Assembly (NCBI RefSeq): GCF_947501415.1 | Contig: NZ_CANMVL010000009.1 | Coordinates: 124,001 to 188,000, forward strand | Length of the DNA stretch: 64,000 nucleotides | Direction: 5' to 3' | DNA from: an uncultured Halomonas sp. | GTDB taxonomy: Bacteria; Pseudomonadota; Gammaproteobacteria; Pseudomonadales; Halomonadaceae | Shown: positions 30,231 to 39,916 of the stretch, one piece after another | Numbering within the stretch: the first letter of the stretch is position 1 | Layout: each line of letters begins with the position of its first letter | The notes under the pieces: generated by a model | The model's database searches: none | What the model saw: only the letters and a program-made list of their open reading frames with translations | Told to the model about the DNA's origin: nothing | Position numbers and translations under genes: made by a program

Positions 30231-31294
30231 CCGATACCCTATCCAGCCCCCGTCCGGAGGCGAGTCACTCCCCCGCCGATAGCGGGCAGCCACTGCTCGA
30301 GATTCGTGGCCTGGAGAAGCGCTTCTCGCTCTCCGGTGACTTCCTCGAGCAGCTCAAGTTCAAGGGTGGCAAGCTCGTGCGCGAGCAGGAGCATGTCCAC
30401 GCCATCAACGGCGTCGACCTGGAGATCCAGCGCGGCGAGGCCCTCTGTGTGGTCGGCGAGTCGGGCTGTGGCAAGTCCACGGTGGCACGTACCGTGATGG
30501 GGCTGCTGCACCCCTCGGCGGGTGAGATCCGCTATGCCGGCGAGCGCATCGACGATCTCTCGACCCAGGCGCTGATGCCCTATCGGCGGCGCATGCAGAT
30601 GATCTTCCAGAACCCCTATGCGTCGCTCAATCCGCGCATGACCATTCAGCAGACGCTGGAGGAGCCGATTCGGCTGCACCATCCCGACTGGAGCCGCCAG
30701 CGGGTCCGCGATCAGGTCGACGAGGTCATGGAGTCGGTGGGTATCGCCGCGGACTGGGGCAAGCGCTACGGCCATGAGTTCTCCGGGGGCCAGCGTCAGC
30801 GCATCGCCATCGCCCGGGCCCTGGCGGTGGACCCCGAGTTTATCGTCGCCGATGAACCAATCTCTGCCCTCGACGTCTCCATCCAGGCCCAGGTGCTCAA
30901 CCTGCTGATGGATGCGCGGCGAGACCGCAACCTCACCTACCTGTTCATCACCCATGATCTCGCCGTGGTCGAACATTTCGGTACTCGAGTGGCGGTAATG
31001 TATCTGGGCCGGGTGTGTGAAGTGGCTCCGACCGCGACGCTGTTTGCCACCCCGCGCCACCCCTATACCCAGGCGCTGATGTCGGCAATCCCCCGCCTGG
31101 AGGATGAGCGACCGCAGCATATCCGTCTGGAGGGCGAGGTGCCCACCCCGGTACATCTGCCCTCGGGGTGCGTCTTCCACGCCCGCTGCCCGCACGCCAA
31201 TGCACGCTGCCGTCAGGAGATTCCCAGGCTGATCGCCCGCGACGATGGCAGCCAGGTCGCCTGTCATGGGGTCGAGGAGGGTCGAATCGACTGA
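30227..31294 (+). CDS. Peptide ABC transporter ATP-binding protein (DppF-like)
   Basis: Second ATPase of the importer. The 355-residue protein has Walker A GESGCGKST, Q-loop FQNPYASLNPR, signature FSGGQRQR, Walker B FIVADEPISALD and H-loop HDLAVV. A C-terminal HLPSGCVFHARCPHA cysteine region follows. The N-terminal insertion VREQEHVHAINGVDL is typical of DppF/GsiA-type subunits. Start overlaps the upstream stop (ATGA). The last gene of the operon, followed by a hairpin terminator. Confidence 0.93.
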
Positions 31295-31301
31295 GCCCCC
31301 G

Positions 31302-31325
31302 GGGCATCTGGCATAATGCCCTTTT
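31302..31325 (+). terminator. Terminator of the peptide transporter operon
   Basis: A 6-bp perfect stem, GGGCAT with ATGCCC around an 8-base loop, followed immediately by TTTT, 8 bases after the last stop. The same stretch holds CATAAT-like sequence and could also carry part of the promoter of the downstream LysR gene. Confidence 0.6.
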
Positions 31326-31346
31326 GGCTCGTCGACGGGAGATGAC

Positions 31347-32273
31347 ATGGAGTTGCGCTGGCTCGAGGATTTCATGGCGCTGGCGCGAACGCGACACTTC
31401 TCGCGGGCCGCCGAGCAGCAGAACGTCACCCAACCGACGTTCTCGCGCCGTATCAAGCTGCTCGAGGAGGAGATGGGCGCCGTACTGGTCAACCGTCAGA
31501 CGCTGCCCCTCTCCCTGACCCCGGCCGGGGAGGAGTTCCTGGCGCTATGCCATGATGTCTCGCAGCGGGTGGCCGAGAGCCGGCGGCGGCTGGCTCATCT
31601 CGCCGACCAGCACGCCGGGCGCATTCGCCTGGCGGCCCCCCAGAGCCTGTTGAGCCACTTCCTGCCTGGGTGGCTTGGCCGGTGGCCGGCGCCGCCGCCC
31701 ATTGTCCCCGACCTGCGCGCCACCGGCTGGCTGGTCGATGACTTCTTTCGCGCCCTGGCCCAGGATGAGTGCGACCTGGTGCTGTGCTACTGGCCGTGCT
31801 CGCCGTGTGGCATCGAGCCGGATACCCAGGACTACCTCTCCTGGCGGCTCGCCGGCGAGCGAATGGTTCCGCTCTCCCTGCCGGACCCGGACGGGGAGCC
31901 ACGCTTCTCCCTGGAGGGGGCCTCGAGCCTGCCGCTGATCGCCTACCACCCCCGTGGGCTGACCGATGCCGCGATCCGCACCCATCTCGCACGACTCGAC
32001 GACACCCCCGACTTCCGCATCCTCAACGAGAGCATCCAGAGCAGCAATATCCGTGAGCTGGTCTCCCTGGGCTACGGCCTGGGCTGGCTACCCGAATCCA
32101 GCGTACGGGATGCCCTGGCCCAGGGGACCCTGGTGCCGGCCGGTGGTGAACGCTGGCAGGTACCCATGGACATTGTGCTGTTTCGTCGTGCCGACAACCA
32201 GCAGCCAGCGGTGTCAGCCCTGTGGGATGCGCTCGTCTCTGTGGGTCAGCTCGATAATAGCCAACCCGATTAG
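31347..32273 (+). CDS. LysR-type transcriptional regulator (HypT/YjiE-like)
   Basis: A 308-residue regulator with an N-terminal winged helix (ALARTRHFSRAAEQQNVTQPTFSRRIKLLEEEM) and a C-terminal effector-binding domain from about residue 90. Its N-terminus MELRWLEDFMALARTRHFSRAA resembles the E. coli HypT group of hypochlorite-responsive regulators. It is downstream of the peptide transporter and convergent with msrA, a repair enzyme for methionine sulfoxide. GGGAG precedes the ATG at 31347. A role in regulating the transporter or msrA is inferred from position. A similar LysR gene lies at 61820-62737. Confidence 0.85.
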   Translation: MELRWLEDFMALARTRHFSRAAEQQNVTQPTFSRRIKLLEEEMGAVLVNRQTLPLSLTPAGEEFLALCHDVSQRVAESRRRLAHLADQHAGRIRLAAPQSLLSHFLPGWLGRWPAPPPIVPDLRATGWLVDDFFRALAQDECDLVLCYWPCSPCGIEPDTQDYLSWRLAGERMVPLSLPDPDGEPRFSLEGASSLPLIAYHPRGLTDAAIRTHLARLDDTPDFRILNESIQSSNIRELVSLGYGLGWLPESSVRDALAQGTLVPAGGERWQVPMDIVLFRRADNQQPAVSALWDALVSVGQLDNSQPD

Positions 32274-32337
32274 CCAGTCTCATTAACCAGCCCAATTAAA
32301 GGGCATGTCTGATCCGGGCTCCCTGGTGCAAGCCACT

Positions 32338-32952
32338 TCAGGCGATGGGGCAGCTGACCCCTGTGCCGCGGAGTCCGCAGTAGCCGTCGGGTCGCTTGTG
32401 AAGATACTGCTGGTGATCCTCCTCGGCATAATAGAAGGTCGTGAGGGGGGCAATCTCGGTGGTAATGTTCCCTCCTCCGGCTCGCGAGAGCGCCTGCTGA
32501 TAGGCATCGCGGGTCTGCAGCGCAAGCGCCTGCTGTGACTCGTCGGTCGTCAGGATCACAGAGCGGTACTGAGGTCCGATATCGTTGCCCTGGCGATTTC
32601 CCTGGGTGGAGTCATGGGCCTCCCAGAACTGTTGCAGCAGCTGCTCGAGGCTGATCTCGGCCGGGTCGAAGATGACCCGGACCACCTCTGCATGGCCGGT
32701 GAGTCCGCTGCAGCACTCCGCGTAGGTGGGGTTGGGCGTTACGCCGCCTGCATAACCCACGGCGGTGACGTAGACGCCTGGCAGTTGCCAGAACAGCCGC
32801 TCGGCTCCCCAGAAGCAGCCCAGGCCCAGCACGACCTCCTGCAGCCGGTCGGGAAAAGGCGGCAGCATGGAGCGGCCATTGACTGCATGCACGCCGCTGA
32901 TGGCGAGTGGTGTGTCGCGCCCGGGCAGGGCCCGGGAGGGATCCAGCGTCAT
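32338..32952 (-). CDS. msrA: Peptide methionine sulfoxide reductase MsrA
   Basis: Reduces the S-epimer of methionine sulfoxide in proteins. The 204-residue protein has the active-site motif [12 protein letters not shown], then VGYAGG and the [17 protein letters not shown] and YRSVIL segments. It is a long form with about 40 residues before the catalytic motif, as in E. coli MsrA. AGGAG precedes the ATG. It follows tamB by 12 bases on the same strand and converges with the HypT-like regulator. Confidence 0.95.
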   Translation of the reverse strand: MTLDPSRALPGRDTPLAISGVHAVNGRSMLPPFPDRLQEVVLGLGCFWGAERLFWQLPGVYVTAVGYAGGVTPNPTYAECCSGLTGHAEVVRVIFDPAEISLEQLLQQFWEAHDSTQGNRQGNDIGPQYRSVILTTDESQQALALQTRDAYQQALSRAGGGNITTEIAPLTTFYYAEEDHQQYLHKRPDGYCGLRGTGVSCPIA

Positions 32953-32964
32953 GGTGTATTTCTC

Positions 32965-35900
32965 CTAGTTGTCGTCATCGAGAATTCTCGGGTTGCCGGA
33001 ACGGCTGAAGGTGTAGATCAGATCCACCGCCTGGCTCGCACCGGAGACCGCCTCAAGGTAAAGGCTGCGCCAGATGTTGTAGCGAAGGGTAAGTTCGGCG
33101 ATCGGCGAGAAGACCCCGACACCGTAGCGCACCTCGAGGTCGTCGGTCAGCTGGCCACTGAGAGTCACCTGGCTATCTTCACCGCTGCCCGCCGTATCCA
33201 GTGTCAGGTCCGAGACACCGAAGGCCTTGCCGATGCCGCCCACCGCTCCGCCGGCCTGGCCCACGGCGAGCCCCACCAGTGCCGAGGTCAGAGCGCCATC
33301 GTTGTCGCTATCGTTTGGCGCCCGTCCACGCAACAGGTAAGAGAGTGCACTCGCCTCGTCCATGGAGGGCTCCGAGAATACCGCTAGCTGAGGCGATGCG
33401 GCGCTGCCGGTCACGCGCAGGCCCGCTACCACCCCGTCCCGGGTCGCATCCGGATTGCGTATCGCCTCGAAGTTAAGCAGTGGTTGCCCGGGTGGGCCGC
33501 TGAACAGCAGCTGGCCCTCGCGAATCAGCAGGTCCTGCCCGTAGGCACGGAAACGGCCATCCACCAGACTGACATCGCCGAATAGCTGTACCGGCCCATC
33601 CTGCTGACGCACCTCCAGGGTGCCGGACAGGCCGGACTCGAGCCCGTAGGCCGAGAGTTTCATATCCGGCCCCAGACGCAGATCGATCTGCACATCCAGG
33701 GCCATGCCCGCGGCCGCCATGGCCTCGGCGGTATCTTCTCCAGTGGCGGCTTCTGCCGTGACACTCTCGGCCTCACGCCGCGCCCGCTCTTCGTCCTCGC
33801 GCGTGATGATCACCTCATCGGGGCTGGGGGCGACCGCCGAGGGCGGCAGCTTGCCGACCTCCAGGCGTGCCCAGGGCACCTGGACATCGCCACGCACCTG
33901 CAGCAGGGTCGGCCGTGCGCGAATCTCAAGGTCCGGCGCGATACGCAACTGTCCGAACTCCGGCAGTACCGCCAGCACCGGCTGGTCGACGCCGCGTAGC
34001 GACAGGTCGGCGCGCCACTGCTCCGGCGATGGCCAGGCGGCATTGCCGTCGATATTCAGGCGCCCCTCCTTGGCGGCAATGTAGCCGTCGATGGTGGCGG
34101 CCGTGCCGTTGAGGTCGATGCCAAGCTCACCATCGTGCACCTCCACCGGCACATCGGCCCCGCTGGCCTTCAGGCCGGCCAGGGCGATGCGCCCTCGCAT
34201 CTCGGGCGCCTCGAGCCGGCCACCCAAGTCGATATTACCGGTAAGCCTTCCCTCCAGGGTCTCCATGCCGGTAACAAGATCGCGATAGGGTGACAGACGC
34301 AGCCCATCGAGAGAGAGCCGGCCCGTGATGCGCCCTTCGTCGACGGGGTCGTCGACCCGCGCCGTCAGTGCCAGGCCACCGGCCTGGGCGAGACTGAGTT
34401 CCAGGGCCAGTTCAGCGGCCTGGTCATCGGCACTGATTTCGCCTTCGAGCCGTGCCTCAGGCAGAGACCAGGGCTGGCCGTAGGCGTCCTGGCCATCGAG
34501 TGCCAGTCGGCTCTGCAGGCTGCCCACCGCTCTCCAGCTGCCATCGGCGCCCCAGCCCGCATTGAGATCCAGCTCGGTATTGCCCTGAGCCGCCCAGCCC
34601 TGTGGCAGGAAGGGGTCGAGGAGTGCCATGGGTACCTCAGCGAGCCTGAGGCGCAGCTCGCCACCCTCTGGAGAGGTTTCCAGGGGCTCCATCAGACACA
34701 GGCTGCCCCCTTGTTGCCGAACCAGACAGAAAGGTTGTACGCGGGCACTCCCCTGGTCGAGGTTGGCGGTGAACACCGCGGGATCGGCAAGGCGCAGGTC
34801 ACCCTGCTCGGCATCGACCTCGAGTCGGGACAGCTGCCCTGCATAGCGGCCTCGAGCCTGGTCTAGCCCGGCCGCCAAGGCCAGTGATGCCCGTGACAGC
34901 GGCATGCCGGGGGGCGCCGAGGCCTCCAGGGTCAGGCGGTGCTCGGAGAGCCGGCCATCCAGGGCCAGCACGGCCTCGTCGAGACGCTGACCGCCGGCCT
35001 CGAGGCCGGCAACCTCCAGGCCGACTTCCATGGCGGGATCCTCGAGGCCGCTGACCCGGCCGGCCAGCCTGAGCTCACGGAGTCGGTTCTCGGCAAAGGC
35101 CAGTGACTCGCCGACTAGGTTCAGGTCGAGGCGGGGTGACGCCAGGCTGCCGGCGGCCTCGAGGCCACCGCTGATGCGGCCCGACAGATCGTCATGCAGG
35201 CTTGCCAGATCCGGCATGTCGATCTCGCCGGAGAGGTCAATATCGGAATCGCTGACCCGCCCCGCCAGCTGCAGGCGGTTCTCGCCCTGACGAAAATCCA
35301 GAGTCTCGATATTCCAGCGCATCTCGCTGTCACCTGCGAGTTCGGCACGCAAGGCCAGGTTTCGCTCCTGCAGCTCACCGTCGATGATCAGCTCGGGAAC
35401 CGCCAGCGTCCAGCCTGCATCTTCCTGTCGGAAACGCACTGTCACATCGCCATCGAGCCGGCCGGCCAGGCCCTCCACAAAGGGCTTCGGGTCGACATTG
35501 TCCAGGCGAGCCCGGGCATCGACACCAATGCCCTCGTCCCAGTCGATCCGCCCGCGGCTGATCACGGAGGCGCTGTTCATGGCAAGCGACAGCGGAGTCC
35601 AGGCGAAATGTGTCAGGTCACCGCTGCCGGTCAGGGCAAGGCGGGTAAAGGGTAGCTGGGGCCCTTCGGCATCAAGCGAGGCGGCGAGGCGGTAGTCCAC
35701 CAGGCTGCCCTCCAGGCGTAGTACCAGGTCCTCGACCAGCCATGGCTCAACGGCGACCTCCACGCCGTCGGCGTTGGTGGTGGTCTGTTGGCCGGGCAGT
35801 GGCCACTGCACCAGGTCGCTGGCCAGGCTGGCGGTAAGCGGCAGCGTGGGGTCGAGGAGGTCGGCTCGGGCATCCAGCTTGAGGTCAACCGGGCCACTCA

Positions 35901-36993
35901 GCTCGAGGCGCATCAGCAGGTCGGCGAGCGTGCCGTCCAGGCCCAGTTCGATACGCTGCCCGGCCAGCCCCGGCATCAACTCCGGCAGCCACAGAGCGCT
36001 CTCGAGGCGGATCTCGAGCGGGTAATCATCGGTCAGTGCGATGGCGGCTTGGAGGCTCGCGTCGCCATCGGGTGTCGATACCTCCAGCGTGCGTACCTCC
36101 ACCGAGTGCCCTTCCGCGAACAGCGAGAGGGCCAGGCGCTCGACCCCATACTCCACGGCCCCCTCCACCGCGCTGTCCTCCACCAGCAGCTCCGGCACCT
36201 CGACCCTCAGCGGCAGAGTGATCTCGGGCAACTCACGGCGCGGCTGCTCCTCCAGGGCAGCGGCCGATATGCCTTCCGCCGACGCGGCCACTTCATCGGG
36301 CAGCGGTGAGCGCACGGCGATGGCGGCATCGATGGCGGTGGCCGTAAGACGTGGTCCGTCCCGCTCTCCCTCGGCCAGTGCGAGCTGTGCCCCCGGCGTC
36401 AACGGCAGGCGCAGGCGGGTGCCGGATAGACGCGTCGGCATCAGGCTGAGCGTATCGCCTTCGGCCACGGCCCCGGTGCTGAAGTGATCCCAGCTCAGGC
36501 GCGTACCATCGGCCAGCAGCACCTCGACATCCTCGAGATAGAGCCGCCTGAGCTCGATGGGGAACGGCAGCTCAATGGCGGCGAGAGGGTCGCCGGCGGG
36601 AGACGGCGGCGGCTCGTCGGCGGGCTCGCTATCGGCCAAACGCAGCCGCGCACCCTCGACACCGAGTACCTCCAGGCAGAGACGGCCGGACAGCACACAC
36701 TCCTCCGACCAGGCGAGTTCGAAGCGATCAAGGAAGAGGCTGGCAGGCCCGGCCTGCATGGCGAAGCCTTCGAGCTGCAGCCGGTCGAGAGGCGCCCCCT
36801 CATAGGCATCTACCTCGAGCAGCCCCATACGCTCGCCCTGGTCAAGCAGTAGCCCGAACCCCCATGGCGAAAGCCCCAGCCCCAAGAGCAGAGATACCAG
36901 GCCAAGAAGCCATACGGGCAATAGAATCAGCAGGCGAAACAGCGACCAGAGCAGACTCAGAACTCTGGACCGATGGCGAAGTGTAGGCGCCAC
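32965..36993 (-). CDS. tamB: Translocation and assembly module inner-membrane protein TamB
   Basis: A 1342-residue AsmA-like envelope protein. An N-terminal membrane helix (about residues 12-42) anchors it in the inner membrane, and a long repetitive beta-rich body spans the periplasm. The C-terminal DUF490/TamB domain ends in IYTFSRSGNPRILDDDN. TamB works with TamA in outer-membrane protein assembly and phospholipid transport. The GTG start at 36993 overlaps tamA by 37 bp and has GAGGA 7 nt upstream. The acidic segment near EEPPPSPAGDPLAAIELPFPI is low-complexity. Confidence 0.93.
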   Translation of the reverse strand: MAPTLRHRSRVLSLLWSLFRLLILLPVWLLGLVSLLLGLGLSPWGFGLLLDQGERMGLLEVDAYEGAPLDRLQLEGFAMQAGPASLFLDRFELAWSEECVLSGRLCLEVLGVEGARLRLADSEPADEPPPSPAGDPLAAIELPFPIELRRLYLEDVEVLLADGTRLSWDHFSTGAVAEGDTLSLMPTRLSGTRLRLPLTPGAQLALAEGERDGPRLTATAIDAAIAVRSPLPDEVAASAEGISAAALEEQPRRELPEITLPLRVEVPELLVEDSAVEGAVEYGVERLALSLFAEGHSVEVRTLEVSTPDGDASLQAAIALTDDYPLEIRLESALWLPELMPGLAGQRIELGLDGTLADLLMRLELSGPVDLKLDARADLLDPTLPLTASLASDLVQWPLPGQQTTTNADGVEVAVEPWLVEDLVLRLEGSLVDYRLAASLDAEGPQLPFTRLALTGSGDLTHFAWTPLSLAMNSASVISRGRIDWDEGIGVDARARLDNVDPKPFVEGLAGRLDGDVTVRFRQEDAGWTLAVPELIIDGELQERNLALRAELAGDSEMRWNIETLDFRQGENRLQLAGRVSDSDIDLSGEIDMPDLASLHDDLSGRISGGLEAAGSLASPRLDLNLVGESLAFAENRLRELRLAGRVSGLEDPAMEVGLEVAGLEAGGQRLDEAVLALDGRLSEHRLTLEASAPPGMPLSRASLALAAGLDQARGRYAGQLSRLEVDAEQGDLRLADPAVFTANLDQGSARVQPFCLVRQQGGSLCLMEPLETSPEGGELRLRLAEVPMALLDPFLPQGWAAQGNTELDLNAGWGADGSWRAVGSLQSRLALDGQDAYGQPWSLPEARLEGEISADDQAAELALELSLAQAGGLALTARVDDPVDEGRITGRLSLDGLRLSPYRDLVTGMETLEGRLTGNIDLGGRLEAPEMRGRIALAGLKASGADVPVEVHDGELGIDLNGTAATIDGYIAAKEGRLNIDGNAAWPSPEQWRADLSLRGVDQPVLAVLPEFGQLRIAPDLEIRARPTLLQVRGDVQVPWARLEVGKLPPSAVAPSPDEVIITREDEERARREAESVTAEAATGEDTAEAMAAAGMALDVQIDLRLGPDMKLSAYGLESGLSGTLEVRQQDGPVQLFGDVSLVDGRFRAYGQDLLIREGQLLFSGPPGQPLLNFEAIRNPDATRDGVVAGLRVTGSAASPQLAVFSEPSMDEASALSYLLRGRAPNDSDNDGALTSALVGLAVGQAGGAVGGIGKAFGVSDLTLDTAGSGEDSQVTLSGQLTDDLEVRYGVGVFSPIAELTLRYNIWRSLYLEAVSGASQAVDLIYTFSRSGNPRILDDDN

Positions 36994-38819
36994 GAATTGT
37001 CCTCATCGTCGAAGGGGTGAGCGATATCCAGGCGAATCGGTCCGACCGGTGATATCCAGCGTACGCCGAGGCCGGCGCCGGTCTTGAGGTCGTCGGGGCC
37101 CCACTCCTCGAAGGCGTCACCGGTATCGACGAAGGCCGCGCCCCACCAATCGCCGGTCACGCGGTGTTGCCACTCCAGGCTATAGGTCAGCAGCTGCTGT
37201 CCGCCGGTGAGCTTGCCCTCGTCATCGCGAGGCGAGAGGCTCTCGTAGCCGTAGCCACGCACGCTGTTGTCGCCGCCCGCGAAGAAGCGCAGCGAAGGAG
37301 GAATCAGCGAGAAATCGCTGGTCTCGATCGCCCCCAGGCCGAGCCCGGTCACCACACGGTTGTCGGTCCCGATCTTGCGGATCCAGCGTGTCTCTCCGGT
37401 CATGCGCACGAAGTCGGCGTCGGAACCCCACAGGCCGTCGGAGACCTCCAGGCTCAGCCGCTGGTGGTCGCCCCAGCTGGGAAAAGTGGGGTTGCGAGTA
37501 CGGGTACGCGACCAGCGTATGCCCGGGTAGAGCAGCAGTACCTGCTCGCTATCGTTACCCTGGGTGAAATCCTCGTAGGTGGTACGCACATAGAGATGCT
37601 GGATCCAGCCGTTCTCGAACTCCCAGCGGCGCGCGCCCTCCAGGGTTGCCTCCAGGGAACGTGTATCATCGGTGTCCTTGTGGCTGAGCCCATACTGGAA
37701 GCGATAGCTGTCGCGCAGGGGATTATCGAGAGGCAGTGTATAGACACCCCCGAAGCGCTGCTGGGGCGCCGAAAGGTAGAGGTCATGATCCAGCCCGTGG
37801 CCATAGCGATTGATCCATGGCTGATCCCACGAGAAGCGCAGGCGTGGCCCGACATCGGTGGCATAGCCGACCCCGACCTCGAAACGGTGACGCTCGGCCG
37901 GGGCCACCTTGACATCGATGGGGACAGAGGGGCGCTCTTCCTGACGCGCGGCCAGCGCCGTCACTCCTCCCAGGCCTGCCGCCGACACACGTTTTGTCGA
38001 GCCATAGCGGCTCCCCCCCTCGCTGGCCACCGCCTCGGCCCAGCCCGGCGTGTTCTCCTCGAGCGCCAGAGAGCTGCTCTCCAACCGCGGTCTCACGGTG
38101 ACGGAGCGGAACCACTCGGTCTGTCCGAGCCGCTGGTTGAAAGTGGCCAGCTCACCGGCAAGGTAAGGGGCGCCCGGGGTGAAGGGGAGCAGTCGGCGCA
38201 GCCGGTCTGGCTCGATATGGCTGCCGCTGATGCTGACATCGCCGAAACGGTAGCGTGGCCCACTATCCAAAGTCAGGTAGAGACGAGCGCTTTCGTCGAA
38301 GGGGCGTACCTCCATGCGACGATCGGTATAGCGCCACTCGAAGTAACCGCGCTCTAGAGAGAGATTGGCCAGACGGCTCCGCAGGCTGTCATAAGGGGCA
38401 TGTACCAGGGGGTCACCGACGGCTAGGGGAAAGTCATCGATGGCTTCCTGAAAGGGAGGGTCTTCCTGGGCATCCCCCTCGAGTCGGAAGCCGAGGGTCT
38501 CGATACGGACCCTTGGGCCCGGGTCGATGGTCAGCTCGATATACTCGGGCGGCTCTCCTTCGGCCAAGCGAGCCTCGATCTTCGGCTCGTAATAACCGTA
38601 GGCGCGCATCGCTTCGGCGGCGCGTCGCCGCGACTCCCCCTCCAGCCGTGAACGGCTGTACTGGCTCTCGTCCAGCCCATCCAGGTAATGACGAATGTTA
38701 GCCGCCGGGTCACCTTTGAGCCCCTCGACCCGCGCCTCAATGGCCAGCACCGTCGAGGCGGGCAGCAGGCTCAGCATCAGCGTCGCCGCGATCAGGCGTA
38801 GCTCCAACCGATTCTCCAT
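36957..38819 (-). CDS. tamA: Translocation and assembly module outer-membrane protein TamA
   Basis: An Omp85-family outer-membrane beta-barrel of 620 residues. The signal peptide is about residues 1-26. Three POTRA domains run to near residue 245, and the barrel carries the VRGYGYESLSPRD motif and the final beta-strand ending IGPEF. Between POTRA3 and the barrel (about residues 248-298) is an insertion rich in Ala, Gly, Ser and Glu that other TamA sequences I recall do not have. TamA partners with TamB, whose gene overlaps its end by 37 bp. The start at 38819 has AAGGA close upstream; the longer open frame overlaps the neighbour. Confidence 0.92.
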   Translation of the reverse strand: MENRLELRLIAATLMLSLLPASTVLAIEARVEGLKGDPAANIRHYLDGLDESQYSRSRLEGESRRRAAEAMRAYGYYEPKIEARLAEGEPPEYIELTIDPGPRVRIETLGFRLEGDAQEDPPFQEAIDDFPLAVGDPLVHAPYDSLRSRLANLSLERGYFEWRYTDRRMEVRPFDESARLYLTLDSGPRYRFGDVSISGSHIEPDRLRRLLPFTPGAPYLAGELATFNQRLGQTEWFRSVTVRPRLESSSLALEENTPGWAEAVASEGGSRYGSTKRVSAAGLGGVTALAARQEERPSVPIDVKVAPAERHRFEVGVGYATDVGPRLRFSWDQPWINRYGHGLDHDLYLSAPQQRFGGVYTLPLDNPLRDSYRFQYGLSHKDTDDTRSLEATLEGARRWEFENGWIQHLYVRTTYEDFTQGNDSEQVLLLYPGIRWSRTRTRNPTFPSWGDHQRLSLEVSDGLWGSDADFVRMTGETRWIRKIGTDNRVVTGLGLGAIETSDFSLIPPSLRFFAGGDNSVRGYGYESLSPRDDEGKLTGGQQLLTYSLEWQHRVTGDWWGAAFVDTGDAFEEWGPDDLKTGAGLGVRWISPVGPIRLDIAHPFDDEDNSWRLHFAIGPEF

Positions 38820-38869
38820 ATCCTTACGCCTTGTCGTTTGCGACTCCCCGGGATGCGCCGACATCAGCC

Positions 38870-39739
38870 TCACGGCCGCAGTGCCTCGAGTCGGGCACTG
38901 AGGGCCAGCTGACTGCGCCGCATTTCGCCAATATCGGTTTCCAGCGCGGCCAGGCGCGAACGCAGGGCATCCCCTTGTTGCTGCCTATCTTCCCGCGCCT
39001 CGCCGGCACCTTCAAGCGCATCGGCCAGTGCTGCCACGCGCTCCTGCAACGTCTCGAGACGAGCAAGCTGCGCCTCCTGAGCGGCGGCGAGTTGGCTTTC
39101 GGCCGCCTCCCGCTCTTCAAGCACGCTGTCGAGGTCGGCCGCATTGGCAACCCTTTCCTGGAGCTCGGCGAGCCGCTTTACGCTTGCATCGTGGCCCTCA
39201 CTGACCAGGTCCAGGCGCTCGGCCAGCGCACGGCGCCCCTGTTCTCCGGCGCTCTCCAGGGCATCGAGCGACTCCTGAAAGGCCGAGAGCATCGCCTCTC
39301 GGTTCGCGGCGGCCTCCCCCATGCGGGTCAGTCGTGTCTTCTGGTCCTCGACGAGACCCTCCAGTCGCTCGAGTCCCGCCACAAGATCCTCCTCGACCAC
39401 GTCGAAACGACGCTCATGGATCTCATCCTGGCGTGTCAGGGCCTCGACACGCTCCTTCAGCCGATCGATGCCATCACCCTCACCGATGGTGGTATCGAAG
39501 CGGGCATGGATGTTGGAGAGCTCACCGCTAAGTCGGGTGTTTTGGGATATCAGGCGCTGGCGCTCCTGCCATCCGAACCAGCCCATGGCTGCCAGGGCGC
39601 CGGCGAGGATCAGGACCAGCAACCACAGCGGCCATATCCGTGGCGGCTCGGGGCAGCGCGGGCGGTGTGACGCCAGGCTGGCCTCGGGATCCGGGACGAT
39701 CGGTCCGGCGTAGCGGCGCGGTTCCGGACGCTCTGCCAT
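38870..39739 (-). CDS. Membrane-anchored coiled-coil protein, function unknown
   Basis: A 289-residue protein with a proline-rich cytosolic start, one membrane helix (about residues 37-55, PLWLLVLILAGALAAMGWFGW) and a long coiled coil from about residue 60 to the C-terminus, rich in Glu, Arg, Leu and Ala. I do not recognise a specific family. It lies 50 bases upstream of tamA on the same strand with a good AAGGAG, so it is probably cotranscribed with tamA and tamB. The topology suggests a cytoplasmic N-terminus with the coiled coil in the periplasm. A bridge or scaffold for the Tam system is speculation. Confidence 0.75.
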   Translation of the reverse strand: MAERPEPRRYAGPIVPDPEASLASHRPRCPEPPRIWPLWLLVLILAGALAAMGWFGWQERQRLISQNTRLSGELSNIHARFDTTIGEGDGIDRLKERVEALTRQDEIHERRFDVVEEDLVAGLERLEGLVEDQKTRLTRMGEAAANREAMLSAFQESLDALESAGEQGRRALAERLDLVSEGHDASVKRLAELQERVANAADLDSVLEEREAAESQLAAAQEAQLARLETLQERVAALADALEGAGEAREDRQQQGDALRSRLAALETDIGEMRRSQLALSARLEALRP

Positions 39740-39916
39740 GCTCTACTCCTTGTGTGGCTGGGGCGGATGCCTGTGTGTAAGGCAGCTGGTATCATGCCGC
39801 GAGGTCCGGAGGCATCGCCCATGGGTCGGCAATAGTGTAAAGGGTTTATGCTCGTCGGCACACGGGGCGGCGCCAACGCAGCACCTGTCACCGCCTTCGT
39901 CGCCCAAGGAAGACCG

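Noticed and set aside
37164-38357. 397-residue open frame on the plus strand
   Set aside because: Antisense to tamA and without recognisable sequence features.
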